Positions 9,964 through 19,503 of a stretch of 64,000 nt of DNA are shown here, one piece after another. Made by a program: the position numbers and the translations under genes. This DNA is from Acholoe squamosa (lineage: Eukaryota > Annelida > Polychaeta > Phyllodocida > Polynoidae): assembly GCA_949317995.1 (NCBI GenBank), contig OX439052.1, positions 42,156,599 through 42,220,598 of the forward strand, in the 5' to 3' direction. The notes under the pieces were generated by a model. That model saw nothing but the letters and a program-made list of their open reading frames with translations, did no database searches and had not been told where the DNA came from. Positions within the stretch are counted from its first letter, which is position 1. Every line of letters begins with the position of its first letter.

Positions 9964-12528
9964 TTGAGATTAGGTGCATTTGAATCGAACAATTCAATTA
10001 ATTCATCAGATTTTGCAAAATATTGTAGTTTTCCCATCACGCCGTTGTCGTCTTGTTCAAATCCAAGATGGCGACGGCCGGACGGAGAAACGCATGAAAA
10101 CGCTAAGGTAAATCAAAATATCTCTGGTTTTTGTGTAAACGGAGAAGTTTCAGGCTATGCCAACCCCAGAATCGATCAAATCACCCCTGTTTTGGGGGGG
10201 AAAGATATTGAGATAGCTCAAATCGGTCCAGAAGACCCTAACCTAGACCTGAACTTGATCATTGTTGACAATATTAACCCTCCACCACCTACCTTTCGTG
10301 CTCCCGGTGTCATTGAATATGTTCCCGGTGTCAATGAATGTGTCCCCGGTGTCAATGTGGGGGTCCCCAGTGTCATTGGAAGTGTCCCCAGTGTCAATGT
10401 ACCCAATGTTGTTGATTATGACCCAGCTGTACCCAATGTTCAAGAATGTGCCCTATTTAAACCCAGTGCTGGTGTTGATAGTTGTGACAATTTTGTATAC
10501 AATGTTGATGTAGGTGCCCCTACTGTCTGTGCCAGAGGTTCTATATGTGATGGCAGTGTTACGGATACGGAACTGTTCCCGGCGGGTGACAGTCATGAAT
10601 GTGTTGTTGCACAAAATGTCTTCTCTGACCCTGTATGTAGTGATGATATCAATGTTGGTCTGTCACCTGTGGGTGACGGTGCGTCACCCGCCGGTGATGG
10701 CTACCCTACTAGCAGTGTATGTGATCCTGATACTTGTGTTAGCAATGTTGTTGTCATTGATGTGGCAGATACCGTTCCAGTGTGTAGTAACACACCCGTA
10801 TGCCTTGTATACATACCTAATGTCCATGAACCAATTGTAGTTTACAGAGACTGTGTCCTCAGTATTTGTGCGTGCGAGCACAAAATTGGACCTGTTCGAT
10901 CTCAGCTTAGCCCTTGTAGGTTAGCTGCAGAATTCTACAGATACAAGGGTCATATGTGTGCTCATGATGATTTTGTATTAGCTGGTGTTTACAGTGGTTT
11001 CAATATAGTGGACAATACACACATAGACCCCTATGATTGTAGCAACTACTCCAGTATTCTGGATGATGAATTCAATGTAGAAATGAATGACACAATTCTC
11101 AGAGAATTGCAGGAAGGCAAGGTCACCTTAGCTATTGACTCACCTAGGTGCATTCATAGTCTGGGTGCAATCAGGAAAAAGGATGGCACCCTCAGACCAA
11201 TCACTGACTGTAAAAGGCCTTTAAACAGATCCATAAACAACTACATGGACCACACCTGTGATACTTTCACGTACAAAGGGGTAGATTACCTCACGGAGAT
11301 CCTTAATCCCTATGACTATATTTGTTCTATTGACTTATCTCAAGCCTATAGGAGCGTGAACATTGACAAAGACAATGCTTCTTACCAATGCTTTAGATGG
11401 GATTTAGGAGAGGGAGAGCAAGTATTTGAAGACAGAGTCCTTTCCTTCGGTCTCAGGTGTGCCCCATATCTGTTCACACAGTTGGGAGATTGGATTGTCA
11501 GGTGTATGCACCGCCGAGGATTCTACCAGGTTTCTAACTATATCGATGACCTGACAGTTATGGGACCCACTTATGATCAATGTGCCTATGCTCAAAGTGT
11601 CCTCATTTCAGTGGTGAGAAGTATGGGCTTCCATGTAAAGTGGCCCAAAGTCACGTGCCCTTCTCAGCGTGCAGTCTGCCTCGGTATAATGGTCGACAGC
11701 AAGGCAATGGAAATTAGCCTCCCAAGTGAAAAATTGCTTATGCTTTATCAGACTTTGTACGATTTTGCTTCAAAGAAGACTGCCACTAAGCGCGAACTCC
11801 AGCAGCTGGCGGGCATCCTCGGCCATTGTTCCACTGTGGTTCGGGGTGGCCGTACCTTCAGTCGCAGAGTGATCAACTTGACCAATAGCGTCAAGGAAGC
11901 ACACCATAGAGTGAGACTAAATGACCAGTTCCGAGCAGACTTAAGGTGGTGGATAGCCTTTGCGGGGGTCTTCAACGGCAAGGCCAGAATTTTGTGCCCC
12001 AAGACTCCTTCTGTTGTTATTTCGTGTGACTCATCGTCCCGTGGATTTGGGGCCTACCACATGGGAGATTGGCTCTATGGTGTCTGGTTCTACAAGTACG
12101 TACCAGCACTCCCCTACTATGCTGACCATTTCTTCCCGGTCCCTACTTTTGATGATTTGTCTCATGACATCAACATCCAGGAACTTTGGCCTGTACTGAT
12201 GGCCTTGGTCAGGTGGGGTCCAGTGTATAGGGACACTACCATCCTCATCTTGAGTGATAATACCCAGGTTTGCAGTATGTTGAGCTCTGGTAGGAGCCGT
12301 AATAACGTCAGCATGGACCTCCTGCGAGAATTGTTTTGGCTCGCCTTCACATACAATGTCAATATCAAATGTTCCTACATCAGGTCTGGCGATAATATTG
12401 AGGCTGATTACATTTCTCGCTTAGCATACCCCCAAGTTGCAGCAGTCTCACCTCCCTTTCCCATGTGTTGTAGGTCTGTCCCTGTTACGTCAGGAGGCCC
12501 GGAGTCTGCAAGACCAAGCCCTGGCTGA
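9964..12528 (+). CDS. Ngaro ORF2, reverse transcriptase-RNase H
   Basis: 854 codons. Residues 1-350 are an unusual low-complexity N-terminal extension with 10-residue repeats of the type VPGVNECVPG (113-160). RT follows: fingers motif around 'GAIRKKDGTLRPITDC' (401-416), motif A 'SIDLSQAY' with D457, motif B 'LSFGLRCAP' (493-501), and motif C 'YIDD' at 526-529. The RNase H acidic set is D689 ('SCDSSS'), E740 ('NIQEL'), D765 ('LSDNTQ') and D815 ('EADYISRL'). The protein would copy element RNA to DNA and degrade the template. All catalytic acids are present. The last 92 bases overlap ORF3 in another frame. Confidence 0.9.
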   Translation: MRLGAFESNNSINSSDFAKYCSFPITPLSSCSNPRWRRPDGETHENAKVNQNISGFCVNGEVSGYANPRIDQITPVLGGKDIEIAQIGPEDPNLDLNLIIVDNINPPPPTFRAPGVIEYVPGVNECVPGVNVGVPSVIGSVPSVNVPNVVDYDPAVPNVQECALFKPSAGVDSCDNFVYNVDVGAPTVCARGSICDGSVTDTELFPAGDSHECVVAQNVFSDPVCSDDINVGLSPVGDGASPAGDGYPTSSVCDPDTCVSNVVVIDVADTVPVCSNTPVCLVYIPNVHEPIVVYRDCVLSICACEHKIGPVRSQLSPCRLAAEFYRYKGHMCAHDDFVLAGVYSGFNIVDNTHIDPYDCSNYSSILDDEFNVEMNDTILRELQEGKVTLAIDSPRCIHSLGAIRKKDGTLRPITDCKRPLNRSINNYMDHTCDTFTYKGVDYLTEILNPYDYICSIDLSQAYRSVNIDKDNASYQCFRWDLGEGEQVFEDRVLSFGLRCAPYLFTQLGDWIVRCMHRRGFYQVSNYIDDLTVMGPTYDQCAYAQSVLISVVRSMGFHVKWPKVTCPSQRAVCLGIMVDSKAMEISLPSEKLLMLYQTLYDFASKKTATKRELQQLAGILGHCSTVVRGGRTFSRRVINLTNSVKEAHHRVRLNDQFRADLRWWIAFAGVFNGKARILCPKTPSVVISCDSSSRGFGAYHMGDWLYGVWFYKYVPALPYYADHFFPVPTFDDLSHDINIQELWPVLMALVRWGPVYRDTTILILSDNTQVCSMLSSGRSRNNVSMDLLRELFWLAFTYNVNIKCSYIRSGDNIEADYISRLAYPQVAAVSPPFPMCCRSVPVTSGGPESARPSPG
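10306..10445 (+). repeat. 30-bp tandem repeat inside ORF2
   Basis: Five to six in-frame degenerate 30-bp units, each around 'cccggtgtcaatgaatgtgt' or 'cccagtgtcaatg', encode V-P-(G/S)-V-(N/I) decapeptides. It lies in the N-terminal extension of the RT protein, outside the catalytic domains. Confidence 0.7.
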
Positions 12529-13423
12529 GAGCTCGTACAGATCGTACAGGTCCAGGTGGAAAGACTATCATGAATTTTGTGCCTTATTTGACATTCAGCC
12601 ACTTCCATGTACACAGGAGAGTGTTTGTTTATATGTGGCGTACCTAGCCCGGAGGCTTAAGTACTCAAGCATTGAACAGTATGTAAGTGCCCTGTCATAT
12701 CTCCAGCACCTGCACGGTTATACTCCAGTCAATGCTACCAATTTCATGGTCAAACGGACAATGTTAGGAGCCAAGCGTAAGCTAGGTTATTCGCCAGTGC
12801 AAGCTATGCCTTTGGAGCCTACACATCTCCTCCAATTCTACAAGCATCTGGATATGTCAGTGTCGTTTCATTTGTGTTGGTGGACGGCAGCCATTACTGC
12901 CTTCCGCGGCCTTCTACGCAAAGCACACGTAACAAGTTCCTCCCAAGCTATATGTCTCCAGGATTTATCCTTCCATGACTGGGGGCTACTCCTGACCTTG
13001 CCTCGTACAAAGACGATTCAATATGGTGAGCGGGTGCTTGAAATCCCGTTCAGTAGCATACCAGGATCGCCTTTATGCGTCACCTCCTATGTTCGCTGGC
13101 TTATTGACCACACTGGGTTGGGGGCAGGTCAGGAAGTGTTTCAGTACTGGGAGCGAGGACGCTTACGGCCAATGACTTATTCAGCTTTTGCCACTGAACT
13201 CCATCGCCTGTCAGAATTGTGTGGTATTGTGGGCAAAGTATCCACCCATTCCCTCCGCAGAGGCGGAGCATCTTACCTGTCCTCGATTGGTTGGAATCTT
13301 ATTGACATAAAATCCAGAGGCGATTGGCAAAGTCTCGCGGTATTGTTATATCTTGTTGATAGCCTGACTCAAAAGGTGTCAAAGGACAAGGTTGCAGCCT
13401 CCTTTCTTCGTGTTTGTGTTTAG
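12437..13423 (+). CDS. Ngaro ORF3, tyrosine recombinase
   Basis: Up to 328 codons, in the +1 frame relative to ORF2 and overlapping its last 92 bases. The catalytic signature of the lambda-integrase family is complete: first arginine R141 in 'FRGLLRKAH', H271-x-x-R274 in 'STHSLRRGGAS', W297 in 'GDW' and nucleophile Y305 in 'LLYLVDS'. An N-terminal SAM-like core-binding region begins around 'SYRSYRSRWKDYHEFC' (33-48). It would integrate the circular DNA form by strand exchange, replacing the DDE integrase of LTR elements, which explains the missing target duplication. The ATG at 12437 may not be the real start: ORF3 could be reached by frameshift, reinitiation or a spliced RNA. Confidence 0.9.
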   Translation: MQQSHLPFPCVVGLSLLRQEARSLQDQALAESSYRSYRSRWKDYHEFCALFDIQPLPCTQESVCLYVAYLARRLKYSSIEQYVSALSYLQHLHGYTPVNATNFMVKRTMLGAKRKLGYSPVQAMPLEPTHLLQFYKHLDMSVSFHLCWWTAAITAFRGLLRKAHVTSSSQAICLQDLSFHDWGLLLTLPRTKTIQYGERVLEIPFSSIPGSPLCVTSYVRWLIDHTGLGAGQEVFQYWERGRLRPMTYSAFATELHRLSELCGIVGKVSTHSLRRGGASYLSSIGWNLIDIKSRGDWQSLAVLLYLVDSLTQKVSKDKVAASFLRVCV

Positions 13424-13464
13424 TTATGTTTTCCTTACACTAGGACAATTGTCTTGGAGGTCTT

Positions 13465-13542
13465 GGGCGTTAAGAGCGCCAATTGTGACAACTTAATTAC
13501 TGTTTGGTTATATATCCTTAGTTAAGTATAGCGGTCATATAT
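13465..13542 (+). repeat. Ngaro split direct repeat B1
   Basis: 78 bp identical to 13766-13843, beginning gggcgttaagagcgcc (itself a short palindrome) and overlapping A2 by four bases (atat). It lies directly after the recombinase stop. Confidence 0.9.
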
Positions 13543-13740
13543 GGGTGTTATAATTATCTAGCTACTAGTTATTATAATGGTATATATTGTAGCGGTTCTG
13601 CTACTCAGGTGTCTGCTACACTGGGACTCACATAGGGGGCAGGCCTGCATAGTCTCATCTAAGTCACCTGACCCCTCCCAGGTAGCCACCACACACACAA
13701 GGAGGCCACCATATTGTTTTGGTTGGACCCCAATTTTTTT
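13539..13740 (+). repeat. Ngaro split direct repeat A2
   Basis: A 202-bp copy of A1 placed between B1 and B2. The A1...B1-A2-B2 order lets a circular intermediate rebuild a complete element. Confidence 0.9.
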
Positions 13741-13755
13741 TCTTTGTGTTTTCTT

Positions 13756-13761
13756 AATAAA
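13756..13761 (+). terminator. poly(A) signal AATAAA of Ngaro element
   Basis: AATAAA inside the 25-base spacer between A2 and B2 (13741-13765). Its position at the far end of the transcript suits 3' processing of the element RNA. Confidence 0.5.
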
Positions 13762-13765
13762 TTAA

Positions 13766-13843
13766 GGGCGTTAAGAGCGCCAATTGTGACAACTTAATTA
13801 CTGTTTGGTTATATATCCTTAGTTAAGTATAGCGGTCATATAT
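13766..13843 (+). repeat. Ngaro split direct repeat B2, right end
   Basis: A 78-bp copy of B1. After it the sequence continues as an AT tract into genomic 'attaatatgtgcagtggctg'. Confidence 0.9.
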
Positions 13844-14235
13844 ATATATAATTAATATGTGCAGTGGCTGGATCTACTTTTCCTCCAGGGCGCGCATTGG
13901 TATGTATGACGTCACAGTAAACAGTTAGCGCCTATAAAAGCTGCGGGATCCAAATTAACCGTATATCCTCCAAGCGGCACACACCACGCTGGGTGGTGCC
14001 AAAAATTTTAACTTTTATGATTATATATTGTATTTATATTGTTATTGTATCTATTATTGTATATATTGTATTTATATTGTTATGTTGTATTACTGTATTG
14101 TATTTATAATATTGTCTTATTAATAAAGGCATGTACAGAATTGATATTGACTAGGTCAACTCTCACCAAACCCACTGTCTCTTATTCCTTAGGCATGTAT
14201 TATTATTATATGCCCAACGAACATAATTAACTTAT
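13844..14235 (+). repeat. promoter-like repeat unit Y1
   Basis: Starts 'attaatatgtgcagtggctg' and ends 'aacgaacataattaactta'. It includes a CRE-like tgacgtca (about 13908), a TATA box 'gcctataaaagc' (about 13930) and AATAAA at about 14123, that is, a compact promoter to poly(A) order as in an LTR. A shortened relative (Y2) with the same two ends lies at 14257-14441. Family unknown. Confidence 0.5.
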
Positions 14236-14441
14236 GGGACTATATACACCCGTGTATATATATATAATTAATATGTGCAGTGGCTGGATCTATTTTAACT
14301 TTTAAAATTTTATTTTAAATTTTAACTTAACTTTAACTCACCAAACCCACTGTCTCCTTCTTATTCCACTCGTGATATTAATATAATATTATTATAATAT
14401 TTATTATTATTATTATATGCCCAACGAACATAATTAACTTA
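14236..14441 (+). repeat. unoccupied copy of the Ngaro target plus repeat unit Y2
   Basis: 14236-14255 equals the 20 bases left of the Ngaro element (8471-8490). It is followed directly by the AT tract and 'attaatatgtgcagtggctg', which is what lies right of the element. Thus left and right flanks are joined here without the element. The unit then continues, shortened, to 'gcccaacgaacataattaac' as in Y1. Confidence 0.7.
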
Positions 14442-14638
14442 TAGTGTATATAATTGTTTAAGGACAAGCCAGACTGCCATCACAGGCCACTGAACACCGA
14501 ACACTAGCAATAGGCTATAGAGCTAAAGGCATTGTGAACTTTTAGCATCATTTACACCATCTCACAGACATCATGGCCTTGATACCGGACATGACCGGGA
14601 TGTGCCTGGACAAGGCGCATCTCAGAGTCTTAATCCTG

Positions 14639-15333
14639 TGTCAAAAGTCCCACTAATAAGGAAGTTAGGACACCAATAGTGTTTTGAGCTCCCGGCGCTA
14701 CAGACAAATCGACGCAAATTGTGTGCATGTGCAGCAGGCACGGGGAACTGACATATTTTCCTTTCCACATGCGCAGTTACAAAGGTTCAGTTGCATAAAC
14801 AACAGAGATACGGTTCGTTGAACATGCAAAACCGACTGGGACAATGGGGGCGCCACACTGATGATGGGGGGGACCCTATGTACCCCGATGGACATGAAAG
14901 ACTCAGCACTAATGGACAAAGGCAGTGGCAGTTGCCACTGGCTCCAGCTAGTCTGGGGGGAAGCCATGGGCTGGCTACTTAAACCCAGACTCTGGCCTCC
15001 ATTAAGGCAGTATCCAGAGAACCAGCTCAGTGACAACATCTCCAGTCCAGCTATCCTGCAGCCTGCTATGCATCTGCCACAAGAACACTCTGCTGGGTTA
15101 GACTTTAGGAGGGGAACACTTACTTATACTCATATTATATTTAATGTGTGTGTGAATAACCTGTGTATTGGCATTTGTATTTTTGACAAATAAGTTCTAC
15201 TGCCTAAGCTTGAATAAACCAGTGATTACTGGAATACATTGATAAGAGCTTGATATCCTTACTCCTTATAGCCACTAGTCATATGACATTCCTCATATGA
15301 CAACTTGATCATACACATATCTCTAGTATGACA
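14639..15333 (+). mobile_element. LTR 4 (family also at 2575 and 44107)
   Basis: The right end is TGACA at 15329-15333. The left end is provisionally TGTCA at 14639. It contains a TATA-like 'gctacttaaacccag' (about 14973) and AATAAA near 15214. Two other copies in the window share its 3' half: 2575-3014 (reverse) and 44107-44645 (direct, with an ATT microsatellite). Flanking bases do not form a clean target duplication with this left end, so the 5' boundary is uncertain. Confidence 0.6.
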
Positions 15334-15858
15334 CTATAACCTTGTTGAGAAGTTTCTATGAAGAAATTGCGTTTACACCCCTCCAGTACCCTCTGAAAAC
15401 CATGTTGTAATTTTGATTACTAATGTTAAAATTTAATTCATTTTAAAATTCCAGTGTGCATGCAAACGCCTGTAATTTTTATAGTGCTCATTGAAACCTG
15501 GAGGTCAGAGATATAAGATTTATTTTTGTTCATTTGTTCTTGTTGGCAGTTCAAAGGTTGAAGAGGATGTGGTCAATTTTAAACTTGTGCCGAGGCGTTT
15601 ATTAATTTCAATACCTCTGTACCCGTGGCCCTTATTTAAGACAAGCGCTTATTTCAAATACTTATTTTAATGCTTCAGATTGTTTTCAATACCCCTGTAC
15701 CCCAAATGTTAATTCAAGACTGGCGTTTATTTGAGACCCAGTACTAAAAACGGGCCATTACAGTATTAGCCTGCTTTACCTCATAAAAGTGATTGGTCTT
15801 ATTTCCATGAATATATGGAATGCTGATTTGTCACAATTGTATACTTATTCTTCTCCAG
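15334..15858. other. unassigned intergenic DNA
   Basis: No coding sense. 15600-15765 has internally repeated phrases ('caatacccctgtacccc', 'caatacctctgtacccg') ending 'aaacgggccattacagta', probably an old miniature element. Confidence 0.3.
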
Positions 15859-16703
15859 GTAGCTATGATGTTGCTATAGTTTCTGGTAGTATATCAGACA
15901 CAAAAAACACATGTTAACCAATTGTTTGCCAGAGATGGTGCACTGTGCTAAGACAAGTAAGAGGAATTATCCAATATCTTTATGTACTGTAAAAACTTCT
16001 TCAAAACATAAGGCCGTAAGATCTGTGATGTAAAGAAGCACATACCTCAAAAGCAATGACCTTTTTCAATGATGTCACCTAGTGTTAAAAGATCTTTTCA
16101 ATCCTGCTATTCTAACTAGATTAAATGAACTATTCTGCTTTTATCATATGAAATACTGTTCCCTAAGTACATTCTGGTCAGTGATCTCATATTAAATACA
16201 TAGATCTATTGTCAGGGTGGCCATAGAATTCTATGCAATTTTATTTTATAATGATGGTCCATAGGGAAAATGTTAGACTGCTGATTGTCACTGCCTTCTA
16301 CAATAAATGCTCCCGCCTGATCACCCATCCTGCCTAATTCTGAGTGCATGAAAATATTAATATTGTTTATTTCTGATCTATCTAAACCTATGTGTAAAGC
16401 ATAAGATAAATACAATTTAACTCCCTAGGAGCATTGCCCTAAAGGGGGGGGGACCCCACTCTGGGTTGATCAATGAAAATGTCTCCCACAGTAATTTTTT
16501 TATACTTCCCGCAAGTGGACTTGTGTTTACGGTTAAGTACCTAGAAGAACAAAAAGGATGGAATCAAAGTGCGGATGAAACAGCTAGAGACAGAAGGACA
16601 GTGGAAGATGTTAGAGAGAACTGTTGTACCAAGCTACTACCACACCCATAATGGACTTCTTTTTGTATTCAAAGTCACTAAAGGAGACAGGTACACACTG
16701 TAA
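15859..16703 (+). pseudogene. METTL27-like methyltransferase relic, last two exons
   Basis: Two exons of the gene at 23647-26537 are recognisable. Exon 4-like, 15859-15956, follows acceptor 'tattcttctccag' and reads 'GSYDVAIVSGSI', then after a frame change 'NCLPEMVHCAK', against 'SYDVVVVAGGI' and 'ECLPEIVRCVK' in the intact gene. It carries a net 5-base insertion. Exon 5-like, about 16516-16703, begins 'GLVFTVK' and, in a shifted frame, reads 'MKQLETEGQWKMLERTV' and 'GLLFVFKVTK' to a stop at 16701-16703. Frame breaks in both exons and no trace of the first three exons make this a dead partial duplicate about 8 kb from its relative. Confidence 0.75.
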
Positions 16704-17149
16704 AAAAATAACTGTTAAATCTAACAGGAATTCTCGTAAAACTGAATGGTCGACCACAGAAGGTGTACCGCAATGAACCAGTGTACAGAAGCAGTATGTC
16801 TGTGAAAATAAAGATGTATCTCTGGTAATTTTGGAACAAGGCTTTTCACTGTTATTTCGATGACATTTTTTATAGTGTAGGTATAGAGTCACTTTTCCTT
16901 GACACTTGTAATACCCAAAACATCATACATGCCATTTCTCCCACAGTGGTGAACGGATACTTCAGAAACATGCTACTATATTAGTATACATAATGGGTTC
17001 TATAGTGGCCCGTTAAAGTTTTCCACCACAGGATACGGTCCCTCTATTGGCTGACAGTTGCACTAAATGACCACCTCAGCCATTAGGGCTGCATACGGTT
17101 TAATAGGGGTGCTTGGCTCTCTCTCCACTGACAAGAGAGCATGCATATC
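16704..17149. other. intergenic, no gene seen
   Basis: 'cacactgtaaaaaaataact' at about 16693 is echoed in reverse near 59620, suggesting fragments of one old repeat. Nothing else supportable. Confidence 0.3.
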
Positions 17150-17805
17150 AGGAGGTTAATTCAAAAGTCCTGGAATTTCTACCCCTGCGATCTTAGCATA
17201 GGCACATATTATAAGACCTGACCAGTCTACACTATCTAATGCAGTGGTTGCAGGCCAGTCAGGCACAGCAAGTCCTGAGATCAATTTACTATTCCTTTTC
17301 CAGTGCTAAGACCACTGTAATCTTAGTAAAATAATTGCATAGTGGTTTCACCTGAGTACAAGAGCACTCACAGGGAACACTCCTGCTCCCAAAAGTGAAT
17401 GCCTCTGCTGTATGTACATATTATAGAGGGGAGGGGGGCCATTTGCTGAGAGTCCTTGTGGGCTCTTCAGGCTACTCAGGCATGAAGTACACTTGAACAC
17501 TGTACGAGGTCAACTGCACCCTATACTCTATATGGGGCTCATATTGGGGGTGGATTGTTGTGTAATCACCCTTGTGAGAAGGAGTGTTTCCACTGCTATT
17601 CTTTCAGTATGGGCCTCTTGCCCTTGTGCACAGTGCGTTCTAGTCGGAATGGTGTAGGGGGGCTGAGGCTAAGATCACTGCGATCTTAGTGCTGGCTGTG
17701 AAAAGGCAAGACAGTCTAATCTTAAGATCGCTTAATTAGATAAGGCAGAATAATTCCTAAGATCGCTGAGGTAGCAATCCCAGGACCTTTTGAATTAACC
17801 TCCAG
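17150..17805. mobile_element. non-autonomous TIR element, copy 1 (656 bp)
   Basis: Terminal inverted repeats of about 45 bp: left 'ggaggttaattcaaaagtcc', right end the reverse complement of 'ggaggttaattcaaaaggtc', both running on into 'gcgatcttag'. Internal 'ctaagatcactgcgatctta'-type palindromes recur. A second copy (751 bp) lies at 50206-50956 with colinear interior. No ORF. A MITE-like DNA transposon derivative; superfamily unknown and target duplication not clear. Confidence 0.75.
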
Positions 17806-19503
17806 GTGCTGGGTACAGGCCATGAGTGCAGGTCTTCTTTTAGCACAGGGTAGAAGGAAATTTTGAAATCCAAAAATACCCCGTCTTCATACTTCAAATA
17901 AGTGCAGATCTCATATTATGTTCAAAAAGTAAAACAAAGGCTAAAAAACGGGTAACTACGGTATACATACATTCAGATCATGCACTGAGGTCTGTAGGGA
18001 ATGTCATAATGATAACAATTGCTATCACTCTGAGATACCCTCCCGTCCTTCTATATAGTTTGCAATTTCATATATACATGTGGCTACACCACCCTTTGGG
18101 GGGGGGGCTGTCCAAACGTAGTGATGTGTGTAGGTATGGTTCCACCCGGTTCATCTAAATTACTTCCTTTGCTGTCAGAACTGGTTTATGTATTCAGCAT
18201 ATCTATATTCCGCCTTTTACTTTATGGGTGTTATGCAAAAAAAATGTAGAGTCGCTATTGTCTTCGAATTGAACAAAACAAATGAGTCAAAAACTCGTCA
18301 GACCTGTCACGGACGCTTCATATTGATGACTTTAGCTAGGCACCAGACCAGACGAATTCCAGTCAACTCGTCCGCATATCAAAGTCGTCCACTACCAACT
18401 CATCTACCATCAAAGTCGTCCACTACCAACTCGTCCACCATCAAAGTCGTCCACCCATTGTGATGCCGTAGGAGTTATGGGCTTACAATGCATGGGATTT
18501 ACCAATTGCAAATCTAGATGATATGGGTAGAAATTCCAGAGGCTCTGGGGATAAGAATTTCCAGGCACCATGGACCGATGGGCGCAGACTTCTATTCACC
18601 TACCCCTGCCCCCCCTCCCTCCACTCACCGTCAGTCCTTCACTCTGTTCCCGCACTCCATGCTCCACACCTCCTTCAGTACCCCTTCCCCCGGGCCCCTC
18701 CTCTTCTTGCCCTGAGCCTTTCCCCACTCTCCAAGCCATTGATCCCTCTCTGCCTCACTCACAGAAAAATAACTCGAAATTAGCATTGCAGTGTCTTTTT
18801 TTATGATTTTGAAAAGATTAAACTTTTATTACAGCCTACCTCCCTCCAACGATTTTATGGATATAGGTCTTAAGCTGTCCAAAGTTCATAAAGATTGCAT
18901 TGGATATGGTTAGGCCTACTGTAAAATATAGGTATTGCCCTATGTATAAGTATAAGGCAGGTGCCCGGGGCAGGTGAGTGACGAAACAAAGGTTGTTAAA
19001 ACTCTCACCTCTGTTGTCATATTGAATAGCCACTTATAAATCATCTACATAAGTTTGGTGACAATAGGAAGCCACGCTGCCTCAGTATACACATAGCTAC
19101 TACACAGAAAAAAATCTAATTTAACTTAGGTAAAACACCTAATTAGGCAAAACACCTAACACATGACTAACATCTGACTAACATTTTAGCAGTATTGACT
19201 AATCTTTTTAGGCAAGCTGACTTGACTTAGCCAAGAGAGAAAATCGGTCACTTTGTCTAAGAGGTAGTAGTTTTGTCTAACGGATAGTGGTTTTCTTCAC
19301 ACCAGGTGGCAGTGTGGTTTGCATGAGGATTTTTCTAGTATGTGTATATTATGTAGAAGCCCATAGATCCCAAAATAATGGTGATTCCAATGACTATTGG
19401 CTTGATAAGGCTTTTACAATTCAACCTGACACAATAATTAACAAAATACATCTAACAGGTTTATAAATCATTAAAGGAGCAAAGGATAAGAATAGCCACA
19501 CCT
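17806..19503. other. intergenic with short repeats
   Basis: 18380-18460 has three units around 'tcaaagtcgtccactaccaa', echoed in reverse at 20455-20550 ('gtggacgagttgtccaag'); the two may be ends of one old element. 17862-17960 resembles 22090-22180 ('ttcaaataagtgcaggtctc'). 18600-18720 is C-rich with proline-rich shadow frames only. No gene supported. Confidence 0.4.

Larger units (their letters stand above)
8491..13843 (+). mobile_element. complete Ngaro-type (DIRS-order) retrotransposon, 5.35 kb
   Basis: Architecture is A1 (8491-8692), ORF1, ORF2, ORF3, B1 (13465-13542), A2 (13539-13740), B2 (13766-13843). These split direct repeats, instead of LTRs, define the Ngaro group of tyrosine-recombinase retrotransposons. 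I compared A1 with A2 (202 bp) and B1 with B2 (78 bp) base by base and saw no differences. Coding content is gag-like ORF1, RT-RNase H and a tyrosine recombinase with all expected catalytic residues; no integrase or protease. Insertion is into an AT dinucleotide tract without an obvious target duplication, as known for the group. All three frames are open, so the copy is recent and possibly competent; mobility is inference. Confidence 0.9.

Noticed and set aside
10218-10443. Minus-strand Thr/Gly/Asp repeat frames
   Set aside because: Antisense of the 30-bp repeat in the Ngaro RT frame.
18518-18806. Proline/serine-rich overlapping frames in all three phases
   Set aside because: All three phases are open because the stretch is C-rich; no domain or conserved pattern.
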